Shown here one piece after another: positions 10,289 through 18,261 of a stretch of 64,000 bases of DNA. Source of the DNA: Streptomyces indicus. Lineage in GTDB: Bacteria; Actinomycetota; Actinomycetes; Streptomycetales; Streptomycetaceae. The DNA is taken from positions 124,001 to 188,000 of the forward strand of contig NZ_FNFF01000006.1 of the NCBI RefSeq assembly GCF_900100315.1, read 5' to 3'. Both the position numbers and the translations under genes were made by a program. Each line of letters opens with the position of its first letter. Positions within the stretch are counted from its first letter, which is position 1. The notes beneath the pieces were generated by a model that saw only the letters and a program-made list of their open reading frames with translations, searched no databases and was not told the DNA's origin.

Positions 10289-10687
10289 TCAGCCGACCGC
10301 CGCCACCCCGTCCAGCTCCACGAGGCACTCCTCGTCCCACAGCCGGACGGCCCCGATCACCGCCATCGCGGGGTAGTCGCGGCCCGCCAACCGCCGCCAG
10401 ATACGGCCGAGTTCGGCGGCCCTGGCCCGGTAGTCGGCCACGTCCGTCGCGTACACCGTGACCCGGGCCAGGTCCTTCGGCGTGCCGCCCGCAGCCTTCA
10501 GGGCCGCGAGGAGGTTCGTGAGGGCCAGCTCGAACTGCTCGGGCAGGGTCGTGCCCACCACCTTGCCCTCGCCGTCGAGCGCCGTCTGGCCCGCGAGGAA
10601 GACGAGGCGGGAGCCGGTGACCGTGACGGCGTGCGAGAAGCCGGTGGGCGGGGAGAGTTCGGCGGGGTTGATGCGTTCCAGGGCCAT
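10289..10687 (-). CDS. RidA/YjgF family imine-enamine deaminase
   Basis: 132 residues. RidA proteins are trimers that hydrolyse reactive enamines and imines to ketones, releasing ammonia. The family marks are present: the opening NPAELSPPTGFSHAV, LVFLAGQTALDGEGKVV, and a C-terminal VELDGVAAV strand. The usual catalytic Arg (R105 of E. coli RidA, in an xxRxxVxVxxLP setting) is not clearly kept: here AVIGAVRLWDEECLVELDGV gives an Arg in a shifted context, so this may belong to the Rid1-7 side groups with altered substrate. Its ATG overlaps the stop of the acyl-CoA dehydrogenase gene by one base (TGATG), so the two are translationally coupled. The context suggests deamination in aminobenzoate breakdown. 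Confidence 0.9.
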   Translation of the reverse strand: MALERINPAELSPPTGFSHAVTVTGSRLVFLAGQTALDGEGKVVGTTLPEQFELALTNLLAALKAAGGTPKDLARVTVYATDVADYRARAAELGRIWRRLAGRDYPAMAVIGAVRLWDEECLVELDGVAAVG

Positions 10688-11835
10688 CAGCGGGCTGCCT
10701 CCTCGGAGAGCCGCGTGTGCAGCTCCTTGTACAACTCCTTGGCGATGATCTCGCGTTGCACCTCCGTCGCCCCCTCGTAGATGCGGGGCGCGCGGACCTC
10801 GCGGTAGAGGTGTTCGAGGAGGTGACCGCGTTGCAGGGCGCGCGCTCCGTGCAGCTGGACGGCGGCGTCGACCACCTGCTGCGCCGTCTCCGTGGCGAGG
10901 AGTTTCGCCATGGCCGCCCGGCGCGGGACATCGGGTTCGCCGCGGTCGTACGCGGCCGCCGCGGCGTAGACGAGCAGGCGGGCCGCCTCGGTGCGCGTGG
11001 CGAGGTCGGCCACCTGGTGGGCCACCGCCTGGAGATCCTTCAACACCCCGCCGAAGGCCCGGCGTTCGGCGGTGTGCGCGAGGGTCGCGTCCAGGGCCGC
11101 CTGCGCCATGCCCACCGCGAAGGCGCCGACGCTCGGGCGGAACAGGTTGAGCGTGGTCATCGCCACGCGAAAACCCTGGTCGACCTGGCCGAGCAGGTCG
11201 GCGCGCGAGACCCGGACGCCGTCGAAGTCGAGCCTGCCGATCGGGTGCGGCGAAAGCATGTCGAGGGGCGAGCCGGTCAGTCCGGGGCGGTCCGCCGGGA
11301 CCAGGAGGGCGGTCACCCCGCGGGCTCCGGCGCCCGGGGTCGTGCGGGCGAAGACGGTGTAGAAGTCGGCGCCCGGCGCGTTGGAGATCCAGCACTTCGT
11401 TCCGGTGAGCAGCCATTCGTCGCCGTCGGCGCGGGCTTCGAGCGCGAGGGCCGCCGCGTCCGACCCGGCATCCGGCTCGCTCAGCGCGAAGGCCGCGACC
11501 GCGCGGCCGGCTGCGACCTCGGGCAGCCAGCGGGCGCGCTGGGCCTCGGTGCCGTGGGCGTGCACCGGGTGGGCGCCGAGGCCTTGGAGCGCGAGGGCCG
11601 TCTCCGCCTCCGTACACCCGTACGCGAGGGATTCGCGCATCAGGCACAGGTCGAGCGAGCCCGAGGTGAACAGGCGGGCGAGCAGGCCGAGTTCGCCGAG
11701 TGCGGCGACCAACGGGCGGTTGACCGCGCCCGGTTCACCCGCCTCGGCCAGCGGACGCAGGCGGTCGGCGGCCAGCGCGCGCACCTCCTCGCACCACTGG
11801 ACGGATTTCGGATCCAAGGCGAATTCCGGCACCAC
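10687..11835 (-). CDS. acyl-CoA dehydrogenase family protein
   Basis: About 382 residues, a cytosolic FAD enzyme that introduces a 2,3 double bond into an acyl-CoA. It has the family's FAD-binding stretch AAFALSEPDAGSDAAAL (about residue 115), CWISNAPGADFYTVFART, and the C-terminal helix pair VQLHGARALQRGHLLEHLYREV followed by PRIYEGATEVQREI. The start GTG at 11835 lies 7 bases after GGAGG; GTG at 11832 is also possible. It is first in a two-gene operon with the RidA gene, and diverges from the CoA ligase gene across a 118-bp region holding the operator-like motif 11877-11912. The physiological substrate is probably an alicyclic or open-chain CoA ester from the aromatic ring. Confidence 0.93.
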   Translation of the reverse strand: MVPEFALDPKSVQWCEEVRALAADRLRPLAEAGEPGAVNRPLVAALGELGLLARLFTSGSLDLCLMRESLAYGCTEAETALALQGLGAHPVHAHGTEAQRARWLPEVAAGRAVAAFALSEPDAGSDAAALALEARADGDEWLLTGTKCWISNAPGADFYTVFARTTPGAGARGVTALLVPADRPGLTGSPLDMLSPHPIGRLDFDGVRVSRADLLGQVDQGFRVAMTTLNLFRPSVGAFAVGMAQAALDATLAHTAERRAFGGVLKDLQAVAHQVADLATRTEAARLLVYAAAAAYDRGEPDVPRRAAMAKLLATETAQQVVDAAVQLHGARALQRGHLLEHLYREVRAPRIYEGATEVQREIIAKELYKELHTRLSEEAAR

Positions 11836-11876
11836 GCGTCTCCCTCCACGGTTCGCACCGCTCACTCACACGGGTA

Positions 11877-11912
11877 TATCGCGCACAGTTGACTGTCGTC
11901 ACCATCACGATA
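11877..11912. promoter_or_regulatory. operator-like motif, copy 1, in the divergent acyl-CoA dehydrogenase / CoA ligase promoter
   Basis: TATC at 11877-11880, then after 9 bases TGACTGTCGTCAC at 11890-11902, then CGATA at 11908-11912. The core TGAC-N4-GTCA is itself an inverted repeat. The same arrangement with the same first spacing occurs at 17591-17628. TTGACT (11889-11894) with TACGCT (11911-11916) also forms a plausible -35/-10 pair, spacer 16, for the ligase gene, so a bound repressor would block polymerase. Confidence 0.6.
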
Positions 11913-11953
11913 CGCTCGTTGCGCGACCCCACCACAGTGAAGGGGCAGCCACC

Positions 11954-13573
11954 ATGGAGCCGACACCGCTCACGCCCTCCGCCCACGCCGACACCTTCGC
12001 GCGGGACCATCTCCCACCCGCGGACCAGTGGCCGGAGCTCACCTTCGACCTGCCCGAGCTGCGCTATCCCGACCGCCTCAACTGCGGGGCCGAGCTCCTC
12101 GACGCCACCGTCGAGCGCTTCGGAGCCGAGCGGACCGTGTTCCGTACGGGCGGCGGCGAGGTGTGGTCGTACGGGCAGCTTCAGGTTCATGTCGACCGGA
12201 TCGCGCATGTGCTGACCTCGGAGCTCGGGGTCGTGCCCGGGAACCGGGTGCTGCTGCGCGGCCCGACCTCGCCCTGGCTCGCGGCCTGCTGGCTCGCGGT
12301 GATGAAGGCGGGCGCGGTGGCCGTGACCGTGCTGGCGCAGCACCGCGCGCACGAGCTGGCGACCATGTGCGAGATCGCGCGGGTGAGCCATGCCCTGTGC
12401 GACGCGCGGTTCACCGAGGACCTGAAGGACATCTCCGGGCTGCGGGTCACCCCGTTCGGCGGTGAGGGCGAGGACGATCTGCTGCGGCTCGCGGAGCGGC
12501 AGCCGGAGGCGTTCGCCCCGGTCGCGACGGCCGCGGACGACGTGGCGCTGATCGCCTTCACCAGCGGCACGACGGGACGGCCCAAGGGCTGCATCCACTT
12601 CCACCGCGATGTGCTCGCCATCGCCGACACCTTCTCGCGGCACGTCCTGAAGCCCGAGCCGGACGACGTGTTCGCGGGCAGTCCCCCGCTCGGCTTCACC
12701 TTCGGGCTCGGCGGTCTGGTGATCTTCCCAATGCGGGCGGGCGCGAGCGCGCTGCTGCTCGAACAGGCCGGTCCCAAGCAGCTGCTGCCTGCCATCGCCG
12801 AGCACGGGGTGTCGGTGGTGTTCACCGCGCCGACCGCGTATCGCGTGATGCTGGAGGACATCGAGCGGGGCGCCGACGTGCGGTCGCTGCGGCGCTGCGT
12901 CTCCGCCGGCGAGAACCTGCCGGCCGCGACCTGGCAGTCCTGGTACGAGCGGACCGGACTGAAGATCATCAACGGGATCGGCGCCACCGAGCTGCTGCAC
13001 ATCTTCATCTCCGCCGCCGACGACGCCGTCCGCCCCGGCACCACCGGCACCACCGTGCCCGGCTGGTCCGCGCGCGTGGTGGACGGCGAGGGGAAGCCGG
13101 TGGCCGACGGGGAGCCGGGGCTGCTCGCGGTGCGCGGCCCGGTCGGCTGCCGCTATCTCTCGGATCCGCGGCAGCAGGAGTACGTACGGGACGGCTGGAA
13201 CGTCACCGGGGACACGTACGTGCGCGAGGCGGACGGCTATTTCCGTTACGTGGCCCGCGCGGACGACATGATCATCTCGGCCGGGTACAACATCGCGGGT
13301 CCCGAGGTCGAGGACGCCCTGCTCCGGCATCCCGACGTGCTGGAAGCGGCGGTGGTCGGGCAGCCCGACGAGCTGCGCGGGCAGGTCGTGGCCGCGTATG
13401 CGGTACTGCGGGAGGGGGTGCCGCGCTCGGAGGTGACGGCCGAGGCGCTGCGGGAGTTCGTGAAGGGCGAGCTGGTGCCGTACAAGTGCCCGCGCCTGAT
13501 CGAGTTCCCCGAAGCCCTGCCGCGGACGCCTACGGGCAAGCTCCAGCGGTTCAAGCTGCGCGCTGCGGAGTGA
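11954..13573 (+). CDS. benzoate/2-aminobenzoate-CoA ligase family enzyme
   Basis: 539 residues, an adenylate-forming enzyme that activates an aromatic acid to its CoA thioester using ATP. Motifs: P-loop FTSGTTGRPKG from residue 202, NGIGATELLHIF (A5), WNVTGDTY (A7), RADDMIISAGYNIAGPEVE (A8), and the C-terminal catalytic lysine K529 in TPTGKLQRFK (A10). The N-terminal region FARDHLPPADQWPEL is typical of the benzoate-CoA / 2-aminobenzoate-CoA ligase branch. It starts a two-gene unit with the PaaX-type regulator 36 bp downstream. Together with the monooxygenase/reductase fusion it points to anthranilate (or salicylate) as the growth substrate; the exact acid cannot be told from sequence. Confidence 0.92.
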   Translation: MEPTPLTPSAHADTFARDHLPPADQWPELTFDLPELRYPDRLNCGAELLDATVERFGAERTVFRTGGGEVWSYGQLQVHVDRIAHVLTSELGVVPGNRVLLRGPTSPWLAACWLAVMKAGAVAVTVLAQHRAHELATMCEIARVSHALCDARFTEDLKDISGLRVTPFGGEGEDDLLRLAERQPEAFAPVATAADDVALIAFTSGTTGRPKGCIHFHRDVLAIADTFSRHVLKPEPDDVFAGSPPLGFTFGLGGLVIFPMRAGASALLLEQAGPKQLLPAIAEHGVSVVFTAPTAYRVMLEDIERGADVRSLRRCVSAGENLPAATWQSWYERTGLKIINGIGATELLHIFISAADDAVRPGTTGTTVPGWSARVVDGEGKPVADGEPGLLAVRGPVGCRYLSDPRQQEYVRDGWNVTGDTYVREADGYFRYVARADDMIISAGYNIAGPEVEDALLRHPDVLEAAVVGQPDELRGQVVAAYAVLREGVPRSEVTAEALREFVKGELVPYKCPRLIEFPEALPRTPTGKLQRFKLRAAE

Positions 13574-13609
13574 TCACGCTCCCGGGCGCGCGCGTGGCAG
13601 AGTGATCAC
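13570..13609. promoter_or_regulatory. paired GTGATCAC palindromes before the PaaX-type gene
   Basis: Two identical 8-bp palindromes, GTGATCAC at 13570-13577 and 13602-13609, with a 32-base (about three turns) centre spacing. The first overlaps the ligase stop codon and the second abuts the GTG start of the regulator gene; a short CGTGGCAGAG direct repeat brackets the second. Possible autoregulatory site. Confidence 0.4.
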
Positions 13610-14419
13610 GTGGCAGAGCAGCAGACCCCGCGATCCTTGATCGTCACGTTCTACGGGGCCTACGGGCGCCGTTCCCAAGGTCCCGTCCCGGTCGCCGAGT
13701 TGATCCGGCTGCTCGGCGCGGTGGGCGTGGACGCGCCGGCCGTGCGCTCCTCGGTGTCGCGCCTGAAGCGGCGCGGGCTGCTCGTGCCGGAGCGCACCGG
13801 GCAGGGTGCCGCGGGGTACGCGCTGTCCGAGGAGGCGCGGCGGCTGCTCGACGACGGGGACCGGCGGATCTACGCCGAGGGCCCGCCGTCCCTCGCGGAC
13901 GGCTGGGTGCTCGCGGTGTTCTCGGTGCCGGAGGCCGAGCGCAGCAAGCGGCACGTCCTGCGCTCCCAGCTGGCGCGGCTCGGCTTCGGCACGGCGGCGC
14001 CCGGGGTGTGGATCGCGCCGGCCCGCCTGCACGAGGAGACCCGGCACACGCTCGAACGGCTCCAACTCGCCCCGTACGTGGACCTGTTCCGCGGCGACCA
14101 CCTCGGGTTCGCGGCGACCGTCGACACGGTGGCGCGGTGGTGGGACCTGACGGCGGTGGCGAAACTCCACCGGGAGTTCCTGGACCGGCACGAACCGGTG
14201 CTCGCCGCCTGGGAGGCGCGCGCGGACACCCCGGCCGAGGAGGCGTACCGGGACTATCTGCTCGCGCTCGACTCCTGGCGCCATCTGCCCTACGCCGACC
14301 CCGTCCTGCCGGCCGAACTGCTGCCGGACGACTGGCCGGGCGGGCGGTCGGCGGAGGTGTTCTCGCGGTTGCACGCGCGGCTGCGGGAGGCCGGGGCGGA
14401 GTTCGCCGGGCTCGGGTAG
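13610..14419 (+). CDS. PaaX family transcriptional regulator
   Basis: 269 residues. PaaX regulators repress phenylacetate and related aryl-CoA pathways and release DNA when an aryl-CoA ester binds. The N-terminal winged helix is at residues 5-75 (SLIVTFYGAYGR, PVAELIRLLGAVGVDAPAVRSSVSRLKRRGLL), followed by the PaaX central ferredoxin-like domain (DGWVLAVFSVPEAERSKRHVLRSQLARLGFGTAAPGVWIAP) and the helical C-terminal domain (LAAWEA...YRDYLLALDSWRHLPYADPVLPAELLP). GTG start, 36 bp after the ligase stop, so likely cotranscribed with it. I infer that an aminobenzoyl-CoA or similar thioester is the inducer and that it controls the whole 10.3-17.6 kb island. Confidence 0.92.
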   Translation: MAEQQTPRSLIVTFYGAYGRRSQGPVPVAELIRLLGAVGVDAPAVRSSVSRLKRRGLLVPERTGQGAAGYALSEEARRLLDDGDRRIYAEGPPSLADGWVLAVFSVPEAERSKRHVLRSQLARLGFGTAAPGVWIAPARLHEETRHTLERLQLAPYVDLFRGDHLGFAATVDTVARWWDLTAVAKLHREFLDRHEPVLAAWEARADTPAEEAYRDYLLALDSWRHLPYADPVLPAELLPDDWPGGRSAEVFSRLHARLREAGAEFAGLG

Positions 14420-14439
14420 CGCTGTGCGGGGGACAGGCG

Positions 14440-16725
14440 TCAGCCCAGGGTCAAGCGCGGCTTCGGTGCGTCGGTGCGGCCCGTCTGGGGGCGGCGGCTG
14501 CCCGCACGGTACGGGAGCGGCCAGGAGATGCCCGGGCCCGTGTAGCCCTGTTCGGCCGCGGCGTGCAGGGTCCAGTGCGGGTCGTACAGGTGCGGGCGGG
14601 CGAGGGCGCACAGGTCCGTACGCCCGGCCAGGATCAGGGAGTTGACGTCGTCCCAGGACGAGATCGCCCCGACGGCGATCACCGGGAGGCCGGTCTCCTG
14701 GCGGATCCGGTCGGCGTACGGGGTCTGGTACGAGCGGCCGTACGCGGGCTGCTCCTCGGCCACCACCTGCCCGGTGGACACATCGATCGCGTCCGCCCCG
14801 TGCGCGGCGAAGGCGCGGGCGATCTCCACGGCCTCGTCCCCGCCGTTGCCGCCCTCGGCCCAGTCGGTGGCGGAGATACGGACGGTCATGGGCCGGTCCG
14901 CGGGCCAGATCGCCCGTACGGCGTCGAAGACTTCCAGCGGGTAGCGCAGCCGGTTCTCCAGCGGTCCGCCGTAGGCGTCCGTGCGGTGGTTGGTCAGCGG
15001 GGAGAGGAAGCTCGACAGCAAGTAGCCGTGCGCGCAGTGCAGTTCGAGCAGGTCGAAGCCGCAGCGCGCGGCCCGCCAGGCGGCGGCGGCGAACTGCTCG
15101 CGGATCTCGGTGAGTCCGTCGCGCGTGAGCTCGTGCGGGGTCTGGCTGTTCGCCTTGTACGGGAGCGGGGAGGGCGCGGACAGCGGCCAGTTGCCCTCGT
15201 CCAGCGGCTCGTCGATGCCCTCCCACATCAGCTTCGTGGAGCCCTTGCGGCCGGAGTGGCCGAGCTGGAGTCCCAGCGCCGTGCCGGGGGCCTGCTGGTG
15301 CACGAACTCCGCGATCCGCGTCCAGGCGGCGGCCTGTTCGGGGGTCCACAGGCCGGCGCAGCCGGGCGTGATCCGGCCTTCGGGGCTGACGCACACCATC
15401 TCGGTCATCACCAGCCCGGCCCCGCCGAGGGCCCGCGCGCCGAGGTGGACGAGATGGAAGTCGCCGGGCACGCCGTCGACGGCCGAGTACATGTCCATCG
15501 GCGAGACGACCACACGGTTGCGCAGGGTCAGTGCGCCGATCTTGTACGGGGTGAACATGGGCGGGGTGTCCGGCGGGCAGCCGAACTCGCGCTCCACGTC
15601 CGCGGTGAACTCCGGGTCGCGCAGCCGCAGGTTGTCGTGCGTGACGCGGCGACTGCGGGTGAGCAGGTTGAACGCGAACTGCCGCGGCGGCTGGTCCACG
15701 TAGCGCTTGAGCTCCTCGAACCATTCGAGGCTCGCGCGGGCCGCGCGCTGCGTGGAGGTCACGACGGGGCGACGCTCCTCCTCGTACGCGTGCAGCGCCC
15801 GCTCGATGGTGGGCTGTTCCTGGAGGCAGGCGGCGAGCGCGAGGGCGTCCTCGACGGCGAGCTTGGTGCCGGAGCCGATGGAGAAGTGCGCGGTGTGGGC
15901 CGCGTCGCCGATGAGCACCGTATTGCCGTGCGACCAGCGGTCGTTGACCACCGTGCGGAAGCGGATCCAGGCGGAGTTGTTGGAGCGCAGCGGGCGGCCG
16001 TCGAGGGCGTCGGCGAAGAGCTTGGCGCAGCGCTCCACGGACTCGTGCTCGTCGAGCCCCTCGAATCCGGCGGCCTGCCAGACCTCTTCGCGCATCTCGA
16101 CGATGACGGTGGAGGCGCTGTCGCTGTACGGGTAGCCGTGCAGCTGCATCACGCCGGCCCCGGTCTCGGCGATCTCGAAGCGGAAGGCGTCGAAGGCGAA
16201 GTCCGCGGCCAGCCAGATGTAGCGGCAGCGGTGCTCCTCGATGTGCGGGCCGAAGGCCTCGGCGTGCGCCGTGCGGGTGGCGCTGTGCACGCCGTCGGCG
16301 GCGATCACCAGGTCGTACGCGCGGCTCAGATCGGCGGCCGGGGGCGCCTCCGTACGGAAGCGGAGCTCCACGCCCAGGTCGCGGCAGCGCTCGTGCAGGA
16401 TCTGGAGCAGCCGCTTGCGGCCGAGGGCGGCGAAGCCGTGGCCGCCGGAAGTGGAGCGGTGACCACGGTGCACGATGTCGATGTCGTCCCAGCGCACGAA
16501 CTCCCGCTGCATCGCCGCGTACACCACGGGGTCGGCGTGCTCGATGCCGCCGAGGGTCTCGTCGGAGAGGACCACGCCGAAGCCGAAGGTGTCCTCCGGT
16601 GCGTTGCGCTCCCAGACGGTGATCTCGCGCGTCGGGTCGAGGCGCTTGAGCAGGGCGGCGGCGTACAGGCCGCCGGGACCGCCGCCGATGACGGCGACCC
16701 GCGGCGCCGCCTTCGCGCCGGTCAC
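14440..16725 (-). CDS. aryl-CoA monooxygenase/reductase fusion (2-aminobenzoyl-CoA monooxygenase/reductase type)
   Basis: 761 residues in two enzymes. Residues 8-370 are a flavoprotein hydroxylase: FAD fingerprint IGGGPGGLYAA from residue 13, DLVIAADGVHSATR, and VLIGDAAHTAHFSIGSG. Residues 385-750 are an old-yellow-enzyme-type FMN reductase: FTPYKIGALTLRNRVVVSPM, LQLGHSGRKGS, HCAHGYLLSSFLSP with NHRTDAYGG. This double architecture is that of 2-aminobenzoyl-CoA monooxygenase/reductase, which hydroxylates and then reduces the ring; automatic annotation often calls it salicylyl-CoA 5-hydroxylase/oxidoreductase. The GTG at 16725 overlaps the enoyl-CoA hydratase stop by four bases (GTGA), so the pair is coupled. 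It converges on the PaaX gene 20 bp away. Confidence 0.93.
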   Translation of the reverse strand: MTGAKAAPRVAVIGGGPGGLYAAALLKRLDPTREITVWERNAPEDTFGFGVVLSDETLGGIEHADPVVYAAMQREFVRWDDIDIVHRGHRSTSGGHGFAALGRKRLLQILHERCRDLGVELRFRTEAPPAADLSRAYDLVIAADGVHSATRTAHAEAFGPHIEEHRCRYIWLAADFAFDAFRFEIAETGAGVMQLHGYPYSDSASTVIVEMREEVWQAAGFEGLDEHESVERCAKLFADALDGRPLRSNNSAWIRFRTVVNDRWSHGNTVLIGDAAHTAHFSIGSGTKLAVEDALALAACLQEQPTIERALHAYEEERRPVVTSTQRAARASLEWFEELKRYVDQPPRQFAFNLLTRSRRVTHDNLRLRDPEFTADVEREFGCPPDTPPMFTPYKIGALTLRNRVVVSPMDMYSAVDGVPGDFHLVHLGARALGGAGLVMTEMVCVSPEGRITPGCAGLWTPEQAAAWTRIAEFVHQQAPGTALGLQLGHSGRKGSTKLMWEGIDEPLDEGNWPLSAPSPLPYKANSQTPHELTRDGLTEIREQFAAAAWRAARCGFDLLELHCAHGYLLSSFLSPLTNHRTDAYGGPLENRLRYPLEVFDAVRAIWPADRPMTVRISATDWAEGGNGGDEAVEIARAFAAHGADAIDVSTGQVVAEEQPAYGRSYQTPYADRIRQETGLPVIAVGAISSWDDVNSLILAGRTDLCALARPHLYDPHWTLHAAAEQGYTGPGISWPLPYRAGSRRPQTGRTDAPKPRLTLG

Positions 16726-17552
16726 CTGCCCTGCCACTTCGGCGGCCGCTTCGCGGTGAAGGCGGCGTGGAACTCGGCGTAGTCCTCCCCGTTCATCAGG
16801 AGCGCCTGCGTGGCCGCGTCCATCTCCACGGCCGCCGCGAGCGGCATGTCCAGCTCGGCCGTGAGCAGCGCCTTCGTCTGCGCGTACGCGAGCGCCGGGC
16901 CCTCGGCGAGGCGGTGGGCCAGGGCCTGCGCGGCCTCGTCGGACCTGCCCTCGTCGGTGAGCTCGCTGATCAGGCCGATCCGCTCGGCCTCCGGCGCGCG
17001 CACTGTGTCGCCGAGCATGAGCAGCCGGGTCGCGTGGCCGAGGCCGACCACGCGGGGCAGCAGATAGGCCGCGCCCATGTCGCCGCCGGACAGACCGACC
17101 TTCGTGAACAGGAAGGCGAAACGCGCCGAGGGGTCGGCGACCCGGAAGTCCGCGGCCAGGGCGAGCACCGCGCCCGCACCCGCGGCCACCCCGTGCAGCG
17201 CGGCGACCACGGGGAAGGGGCACTCGCGGATCGCGCGCACCACCTGGCCGGTCATCCGGTTGAAGTCGAGCAGCTGCGCGGTGTCCATGGCGAGTGTGGC
17301 GCCGATGATCTCGTCCACGTCGCCGCCCGAGCAGAAGCCCCGGCCCTCACCTGCGAGGACCAGCGCGCGGACGGATTTCTCGCGGGACAGCTCGGCGAGC
17401 AGGTCGCGCAGGTCGGCGTAGGCGCCGAAGGTCAGCGCGTTCAGCTTCTCGGGGCGGGCGAACGTGACGGTGGCGACCCCGCTCTCGTCGACGGTCACCC
17501 GCAGGTGCCGCCACTCGGGGGTGCGGGGCGCGGAACCGGTGAACGGGCTCAT
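16722..17552 (-). CDS. enoyl-CoA hydratase/isomerase (crotonase) family protein
   Basis: 276 residues with the crotonase fold: substrate/oxyanion loop GEGRGFCSGGDVDEI (about residue 65), ALHGVAAGAGAVLALAADFRVAD, and the helix FLFTKVGLSGGDMGAAYLLPRVVG. The usual hydratase Glu near the second site (Glu-164) is replaced by the SGGDMG sequence, as in ring-opening and dienoyl members, so the reaction may be hydrolytic or isomerising rather than plain hydration. CAGGAGG stands about 9 bases before the ATG. First gene of an operon with the monooxygenase/reductase. The copy 2 operator-like motif lies 39 bp upstream. Likely acts on the dearomatised CoA ester. Confidence 0.9.
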   Translation of the reverse strand: MSPFTGSAPRTPEWRHLRVTVDESGVATVTFARPEKLNALTFGAYADLRDLLAELSREKSVRALVLAGEGRGFCSGGDVDEIIGATLAMDTAQLLDFNRMTGQVVRAIRECPFPVVAALHGVAAGAGAVLALAADFRVADPSARFAFLFTKVGLSGGDMGAAYLLPRVVGLGHATRLLMLGDTVRAPEAERIGLISELTDEGRSDEAAQALAHRLAEGPALAYAQTKALLTAELDMPLAAAVEMDAATQALLMNGEDYAEFHAAFTAKRPPKWQGR

Positions 17553-17590
17553 ACCTCGGGCCTCCTGTGGGTGGGGCGGCCCTTCGAAGC

Positions 17591-17628
17591 TATCACCCGG
17601 ATATGACTGCCGTCACGAGTACGCGATA
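17591..17628. promoter_or_regulatory. operator-like motif, copy 2, upstream of the enoyl-CoA hydratase operon
   Basis: TATC at 17591-17594, TGACTGCCGTCAC at 17604-17616 (13 bases from the first T, exactly as in copy 1), then CGATA at 17624-17628, two bases farther out than in copy 1. 12 of 13 core bases are shared with 11890-11902. Confidence 0.6.
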
Positions 17629-17786
17629 AGCCTTCCGCGGCAAGGGCGGGAGGCGGGTGAGAACCGCAGAGCGGAAGCTGCCAAAGGTCCTGACCACTGT
17701 GGCGTTCGTCCCACTTGCCCCCGGCCCGGCGGCTCTACTGTGTCGGGGGTTACGCTTCCTAAGGTTGAAAGCAGGACAGCCTGCCT

Positions 17787-18227
17787 GTGAACGGACCCAC
17801 CTTGCACGAACCCCCTGCCTCCTGGCGTATCGCACTCCCGCACACCGTCGCGGCCGTGCCCGTCGCCCGCGCCCTGGTCCGTACGGCGCTCCAGGACATC
17901 GACCCGGAGACGGCGGCCGACTGCGACACGGCGGAGCTGCTCACCGCGGAATTGGTCGCGAACGCCGTCGAGCACACCTCCGGCGACGCCCCCATCGAGC
18001 TGGTCGTGGAGCTGCTGCCCACCGGTTGCCAGGTCGAGGTGCACGACCCCTCGCCGAACCCGCCGGGCGATCTGACCCGCCCGAGCGCGCTCGAGGAGCC
18101 CGACCCCTGGCAGGAGCACGGCCGCGGGCTGCTCCTGATCCGCACCCTGAGCCAGGCATGCGGACACCGCCTCACCGATTCCGGCAAGGCGGTGTGGTTC
18201 ACGCTCCCCGCGCGGCCGGCCCTCTGA
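17787..18227 (+). CDS. HATPase_c anti-sigma-factor-type regulatory kinase
   Basis: 146 residues, a lone GHKL ATPase domain like SpoIIAB/RsbW anti-sigma kinases, which are very numerous in Streptomyces. The N-box is ELLTAELVANAVEHT (residues 50-64), the G1 area is VEVHDPSPNPP, and the G2 lid is EHGRGLLLIRTL. There is no obvious sigma factor or antagonist gene nearby, so its partner is elsewhere. The GTG at 17787 has AGGAC about 10 bases ahead. The 234 bp before it are shared with the divergent enoyl-CoA hydratase gene. Confidence 0.85.
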   Translation: MNGPTLHEPPASWRIALPHTVAAVPVARALVRTALQDIDPETAADCDTAELLTAELVANAVEHTSGDAPIELVVELLPTGCQVEVHDPSPNPPGDLTRPSALEEPDPWQEHGRGLLLIRTLSQACGHRLTDSGKAVWFTLPARPAL

Positions 18228-18261
18228 GTTCCCGGCCCGTCCTCTCCGTTCGCACGGCCTC

